This document shows positions 59,955-64,000 of a stretch of 64,000 nucleotides of DNA, in pieces. Each line of letters begins with the position of its first letter. The first letter of the stretch is position 1. The notes under the pieces are model-generated. The model did not search any database, was not told where the DNA came from, and saw only the letters and a program-made list of their open reading frames with translations. The position numbers were made by a program, and so were the translations under genes. The stretch lies in assembly GCA_041393015.1 (NCBI GenBank), contig JAWKKV010000001.1, positions 248,001-312,000 on the forward strand. The letters run 5' to 3'. The DNA is from JAGQYH01 sp041393015. Its GTDB lineage: Bacteria; Bacteroidota; Bacteroidia; Chitinophagales; JADIYW01.

Positions 59955-60830
59955 CTAAATATTAGCTTTTACTTCTTTAAATTTTTCAAGAATAATTGCT
60001 AAAAGAACTGAAAAAGCAAAGGCACCTAATCCTGTAAATGCCACAATCATCCATCGTACAGGTTTTGATTTAGTGAGTGCAGGAGCAGCGGTTTCAATTA
60101 AGTAAATGGAAGCAAAGCCTTCATCAGCAGATATTTTATACTGATCATATAATTTTTGAAGATCATTGATTTCTTCTGTTAGACTTTCAATTCTGCTATT
60201 AACAAATTGGATTCTACCAGAATTTTGAGTAGCGTTATTAAGACCTTTCAATTCTGTATTCAATTCTATTATTTCAGCTTCCTTTTCTTTAAGCTCTTTA
60301 TCGAAAATCGTAATGGTTCTACTTTTATTATCTCTAAGAATAGCATTATTAACTTCATTGATATAGCTCACAACGTCATTAACCATCAAAGAAGCCTTTT
60401 CTGGATCTTGGTCAAGTATTCTTATTTGAATGGCTTCTTTATCTGTTTTAATGGCTTCATAATTACCTTGAAACTCACGACCTACATAAAATAGATGCTT
60501 GGGATTATCGGTGTTTACATTATAATGATTTACTAGATCGTGTTTTTCAATAATATGATTCATTAAACCACCACTATTGGCAATTGTCAACATTCTATTG
60601 ACATCAGATTTTGTCCCAAAATAACTCACTTGTCTGTTGCCTGCATCTTCTCCAAAAAGAGTCGAACGATCTGTTGCTGCCGGATTGGAAGGATAAAATA
60701 TTGAGAAAGATTCATAATACGGCGGCATAAATTTAGGTCCACTAAATATTACACTTGCTAAAACAGCTAGAACACATATAATTCCAATATGCCATTTCCA
60801 TTTGTATATGATAGTTAGTAATTCAAGCAT
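59955..60830 (-). CDS. Wzz-like chain-length determinant / polysaccharide co-polymerase
   Basis: A 291-residue inner-membrane protein with an N-terminal helix (about residues 13-31), a periplasmic domain including a coiled coil (about residues 165-230), and a C-terminal helix (about 258-281). This is the polysaccharide co-polymerase layout. No Walker A kinase follows, so it is closer to O-antigen Wzz than capsule type. Transcribed with the O-antigen ligase/polymerase, so the pair sets glycan chain length. Confidence 0.85.
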   Translation of the reverse strand: MLELLTIIYKWKWHIGIICVLAVLASVIFSGPKFMPPYYESFSIFYPSNPAATDRSTLFGEDAGNRQVSYFGTKSDVNRMLTIANSGGLMNHIIEKHDLVNHYNVNTDNPKHLFYVGREFQGNYEAIKTDKEAIQIRILDQDPEKASLMVNDVVSYINEVNNAILRDNKSRTITIFDKELKEKEAEIIELNTELKGLNNATQNSGRIQFVNSRIESLTEEINDLQKLYDQYKISADEGFASIYLIETAAPALTKSKPVRWMIVAFTGLGAFAFSVLLAIILEKFKEVKANI

Positions 60831-60944
60831 GATTGATTCAAATTTTTGGCTAAGTTAAGATAATCTTACAACCTATAAAGTAGTTATCTGTTTCACTACA
60901 GTAAAGTTAACGCTATAAGTTACTCCACTATTTTGGCTCTAAAT

Positions 60945-60982
60945 AAAGAAAGCCATCCGTCAGTTGACGGATGGCTTTCTTT
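60945..60982. terminator. Strong hairpin terminator for the SprB-repeat gene
   Basis: A perfect 18-bp stem AAAGAAAGCCATCCGTCA (60945-60962) / TGACGGATGGCTTTCTTT (60965-60982) with a 2-base loop. The T-rich 3' arm on each strand suits termination of the minus-strand adhesin gene, whose stop codon is at 61005, and of any transcript from the other side. Confidence 0.9.
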
Positions 60983-61004
60983 GGTTGGTTTTTGTTATAT
61001 AATC

Positions 61005-64000
61005 TTAGTGTTGAACCACTAATGGCAAGGTAATTACTTCTTTATCAGCTGTAATTCTAATAAAGTAAGTTCCCGCAGCATATTTAGTCATATCAAATGA
61101 TCTAGATACTTCATCAGTACTTAACACATATTCATTTTCATATACCTTACCTAATACATCTACAATAGCTAACTCTACATCAATTGATTTAGTAAAGCTT
61201 ACTTGTAAATTAGCAATGTCATAAGTCGGGTTAGGATACAATGTAATTAATGATACTTGGAAGATGTCATCAATTGCAGTTGGCGCACCTACTGTTCCAC
61301 AAACAGTGATTGTACAACCGTTTCCATCAGTAACATTTACACAATAGATACCGCTAGTTAAGTTGTCAATAGTTGGAGATACTCCAAATCCACCAGCCCA
61401 GTTATATGAATAAGGTCCATCTCCTCCTGAAGCAGTTGCAGTTGCTGTTCCATCTCCAACTCCATTTCCTGATTCATCGGTTACAGTAACCTCAGCCGTT
61501 AATGCTGAAGAAGGTTCACCAACAGAATAGGTTTCTGAAGCTAAGGTACAACCATTGGCATCAGTGATTTGAACTGAATAATCACCAGCAGCTAATTCAC
61601 TAATATCTTGTGTTGTAGCTCCATTACTCCAAACATAAGTATATGGAGAAGTTCCTCCTTCAACAGTTAAATCAATGCTTCCAGAAGATTCACCTAAACA
61701 AGCTACATCTTCTACTGAAGCTGATTCAGTTAATGCACTTGGCTCTTCAATAGTTACTGTAGTACCTGCGTTAAAGACACATCCATTAGCATCTGTCACT
61801 ACGTATGAGTATTCTCCAGCCTCTAGACCAGAAATATCAGCAGTGATATCACCATTACTCCATAAGTAAGTGTATGGTAATGTTCCCCCTTGAATGGTGA
61901 TGTCTATAGCACCATCAGTTTCGCCATTACAAGATATTTGAGTTACTGCCGGTGGCAATGCTTCAAACAATGCTGCTGGTGCACTAACGCTAACCGTAGC
62001 TGATAATTCACAACCATTAGCATCTGTAATGACACCTGTATAAGAACCAGCAGCTAAACCACTAATATCTTGAGTTGTTTCACCATTACTCCATAAATAA
62101 GTGTATGGTGCAGTTCCTCCAGTCACTTCAATATCAATTGCTCCTTCTTCATCTCCATTACAAACATTATTTGTAACATCTACTGATGATATGGCAAGTG
62201 CCATCGGCTCATTGATTGTTAAGATTGGACTAGTAAAGATGCATCCGTTAGCATCTGTAATTACACCAAAGTAATCACCTGCCGGAACATCTGTTAAGTC
62301 TTCAGTAGTTGCTCCATTGCTCCAAGCATAAGTATAAGGAGGCGTTCCTCCATCAACCGTAATATCAATAGAACCAGTTGAAGCTCCATTACAATCTACA
62401 TCTGTTACTTCTACTGCTGTTACTGCTATCGCTGTAGGCTCTCCAACAGTTACTGGCGGTGATACAATTGTACATCCGTTTGCATCTGTAATTACACCTA
62501 CATAATCTCCAGCTTCTAAATCAAAAATATCTTGAGTGATATCTCCATTACTCCATAAGTAAGAATAAGGAGGTGTACCACCGCTCACTGAAATATTAAT
62601 GGCTCCAGTAGCAGCTCCATTACAATCTGCATTAGTTACTGAAGCAGCTGTAATCATAATTGCACTTGGCTCACCAACTACATAAGCAGGCGAAGTAAAT
62701 GTACATCCATTAGCGTCTGTAACTTCTACATTATAAGTTCCTGCAGGCACATCAGATAAATCTTCATCTGTTGAACCATTACTCCATAAGTAGGTATATC
62801 CAGGCGTTCCACCACTCACTGTAATGTCGATTGCTCCAGTAGAAGCACCATTACAATCTGCATTGGTGATTACTGGATTAGCACCCACAGCAATTCCTGT
62901 TGGTTCACCAACTACATAAACTTGAGTTAAGAATGTACATCCATTGGCATCTGTTACCGTTGCTTGGTGTGTTCCAGCTGATAGATCACTAGGATCTTCA
63001 TCTGTACTTCCATTGGTCCAAACGTAAGTGTAAGGTGCAGTTCCTCCAGCAATTGTTATATCCACTGATCCGGTTGCCGCACCATTGCAATCTGCATTCG
63101 AAACAACACCAGGAACAGATTCAACAATTGGATCTGGTTGACCAACAACAATTACTGCTGAAGTATATTCACAACCAGTTGCATCAATTACAAAGAAGAT
63201 GTATTCACCAGCAGGTAATCCACTGATATCTTCTGTATCTAAGTTATTACTCCATCTATAGGTGTATGGTTCAACACCACCACTAACAGAGATATCAATT
63301 GCTCCCGTAGAATTACCGTAGCAATCTACATCTGTTACTACTGCTGGAGAAATCTCAACTAATGAGCTTGTTCCTGCAGGTTCTATTACAAAATCCTGAG
63401 TAGTGTAAGAACAAAGGTTAGCATCTGTTACTGTTAAAGTATATGTGCCTTCTCCAATTCCTGCTAAATCTTCAGTAGTTGCTGAATTGCTCCATAAGAA
63501 ACTATATGGTTCCGTTCCGCCAGTAATTGTAACATCAATTGATGCTGTTCCAGCGCTACCATCACAAGGTAAACCAACCACTATTGCAGCTTCAGGTTCT
63601 CCTAAAGCATCCGGTCCTCCTACTGTAAATGTAGCAGTTGCAGGACATCCATCATCTGTATCAAGTATTTCTACTGTATACTCCCCTGCATCTAATCCAG
63701 AAATATCTTCTGTTGTTTCACCGTTAGACCATAAGAAAGTATAAGTTCCTGAACCACCTGTCGCTGTAATATCAATAGCTCCATCACCACCACATACAGC
63801 ATCAGTAATAACTGAACTGATTTGAGCAGTATCACAAGGAGGAATTTCACAAGTTATAGATAATGTGTAATCTCCAGTACTAGATCCGAAAGCAGTTACA
63901 TATATAAAGTAATCTGTTCCTACTTCTGTAGAGAAGGTAGTCTCTGATTGTAATCCACAGAAATCATCATTTCCTCCTACACAAGATAAAGCATCACATG
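61005..64000 (-). CDS. SprB-repeat surface adhesin with T9SS C-terminal sorting domain (5' end off window)
   Basis: The frame is open from the stop at 61005 to the window edge (998 residues seen; the true start is beyond 64000, and a GTG at 63581 is internal). It begins with part of a beta-rich domain (...TEVGTDYFIYVTAFGSSTGDYTLSI), followed by eleven SprB repeats of about 72-78 residues each (core DCNGxxxGxIDIxVxGGTxPYTYxWSNGxxTxDxxxxxAGxYxxxVTDANGC), the last divergent. The final about 85 residues (LYPNPTYDIANLQ... YAAGTYFIRITADKEVITLPLVVQH) are a type A T9SS sorting domain, so the protein is exported by the T9SS and attached to surface lipopolysaccharide. Relative of the mobile gliding adhesin SprB. 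Confidence 0.93.
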   Translation of the reverse strand, partial: CDALSCVGGNDDFCGLQSETTFSTEVGTDYFIYVTAFGSSTGDYTLSITCEIPPCDTAQISSVITDAVCGGDGAIDITATGGSGTYTFLWSNGETTEDISGLDAGEYTVEILDTDDGCPATATFTVGGPDALGEPEAAIVVGLPCDGSAGTASIDVTITGGTEPYSFLWSNSATTEDLAGIGEGTYTLTVTDANLCSYTTQDFVIEPAGTSSLVEISPAVVTDVDCYGNSTGAIDISVSGGVEPYTYRWSNNLDTEDISGLPAGEYIFFVIDATGCEYTSAVIVVGQPDPIVESVPGVVSNADCNGAATGSVDITIAGGTAPYTYVWTNGSTDEDPSDLSAGTHQATVTDANGCTFLTQVYVVGEPTGIAVGANPVITNADCNGASTGAIDITVSGGTPGYTYLWSNGSTDEDLSDVPAGTYNVEVTDANGCTFTSPAYVVGEPSAIMITAASVTNADCNGAATGAINISVSGGTPPYSYLWSNGDITQDIFDLEAGDYVGVITDANGCTIVSPPVTVGEPTAIAVTAVEVTDVDCNGASTGSIDITVDGGTPPYTYAWSNGATTEDLTDVPAGDYFGVITDANGCIFTSPILTINEPMALAISSVDVTNNVCNGDEEGAIDIEVTGGTAPYTYLWSNGETTQDISGLAAGSYTGVITDANGCELSATVSVSAPAALFEALPPAVTQISCNGETDGAIDITIQGGTLPYTYLWSNGDITADISGLEAGEYSYVVTDANGCVFNAGTTVTIEEPSALTESASVEDVACLGESSGSIDLTVEGGTSPYTYVWSNGATTQDISELAAGDYSVQITDANGCTLASETYSVGEPSSALTAEVTVTDESGNGVGDGTATATASGGDGPYSYNWAGGFGVSPTIDNLTSGIYCVNVTDGNGCTITVCGTVGAPTAIDDIFQVSLITLYPNPTYDIANLQVSFTKSIDVELAIVDVLGKVYENEYVLSTDEVSRSFDMTKYAAGTYFIRITADKEVITLPLVVQH

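Noticed and set aside
63579..63581. GTG as the start of the SprB-repeat gene
   Set aside because: The frame stays open to base 64000 and encodes another complete SprB repeat and part of a further domain upstream, so the GTG is internal.
63445..63744. Plus-strand open frame (and others at 61675 and 63035) within the adhesin
   Set aside because: Antisense shadows of the repetitive coding sequence, with no start context or independent signature.
61005..63800. Regularly spaced direct repeats that could be taken for a CRISPR-like array
   Set aside because: Spacing of about 220-235 bases and an intact reading frame show they are protein-coding SprB repeats.
1..64000. Complete insertion sequence, prophage, CRISPR-Cas or restriction system
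   Set aside because: No transposase, phage structural gene, Cas protein, or methyltransferase/nuclease pair was found; the FkbM protein is a small-molecule or sugar type.

Overview
This 64 kb window is AT-rich chromosomal DNA of a Bacteroidota bacterium, most likely a free-living (perhaps marine) Flavobacteriales-like lineage. The evidence is a porP/sprF-gldK-gldL-gldM-gldN gliding/type IX secretion (T9SS) locus, a SprE/PorW-like protein, a SprB-repeat cargo with a T9SS C-terminal sorting domain, families largely restricted to the phylum (DUF4271, DUF4252, DUF5686, bactofilin next to AtpZ), a tRNA without encoded CCA, and repeated Bacteroidota-type promoter elements (TAnnTTTG). The exact genus cannot be told from this sequence.

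Layout. 1-5.4 kb: housekeeping genes pdxA, DUF177, rpmF, efp, accB and accC, with a small secreted-protein gene wedged in between inverted copies of a short repeat. 5.7-7.6 kb: atpI-like, atpZ, bactofilin and M23 peptidase, but no ATP synthase genes follow. 7.9-15.4 kb: SprE-like TPR protein, class A penicillin-binding protein and uvrC. 15.5-21.3 kb: T9SS core (gldN, gldM, gldL, gldK, PorP/SprF) on the minus strand, separated from uvrC by a bidirectional terminator. 21.5-32.7 kb: hemD, DUF4271, a BamA/TamA-like barrel with an apparent CTG start, hemW, an orphan helical protein, lysS, a HAD phosphatase and a secreted ceramidase. 33.0 kb: tRNA-CAT (Ile2 type).

33-50 kb: envelope and accessory region. 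It holds a polyprenyl-phosphate-type glycosyltransferase, a DUF5686 outer-membrane protein, a repeat-filled GC-rich spacer, a PhyH dioxygenase, a GNAT-like protein, a probable integron-like gene cassette with two orphan genes (38.7-40.9 kb), and a surface-glycan block: sulfotransferase, GT4 glycosyltransferase, flippase, and two tandem copies of an MBOAT O-acyltransferase plus SGNH-like partner module.

50-64 kb: an Sfp-type phosphopantetheinyl transferase and a type II thioesterase with no NRPS/PKS in sight, a PI-PLC-like lipoprotein lacking one expected catalytic histidine, an ECF sigma / putative anti-sigma / two DUF4252 operon, a DEAD-box helicase, an FkbM methyltransferase, a GAF-PP2C phosphatase, an O-antigen ligase/polymerase, a Wzz-like chain-length regulator, and the 3' part of a large SprB-repeat adhesin that runs off the window end.

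Taken together, the window encodes a secretion machine (T9SS), at least one large cargo for it, and several genes for making, exporting, acylating and polymerising the surface glycan to which such cargo is usually attached. Many intergenic spaces carry short decayed repeats of several families. I did not find a clearly new multi-gene system. The best candidates for novelty are the cassette at 38.7-40.9 kb, the duplicated MBOAT/SGNH modules and the repeat-bracketed gene at 1.3-1.8 kb.
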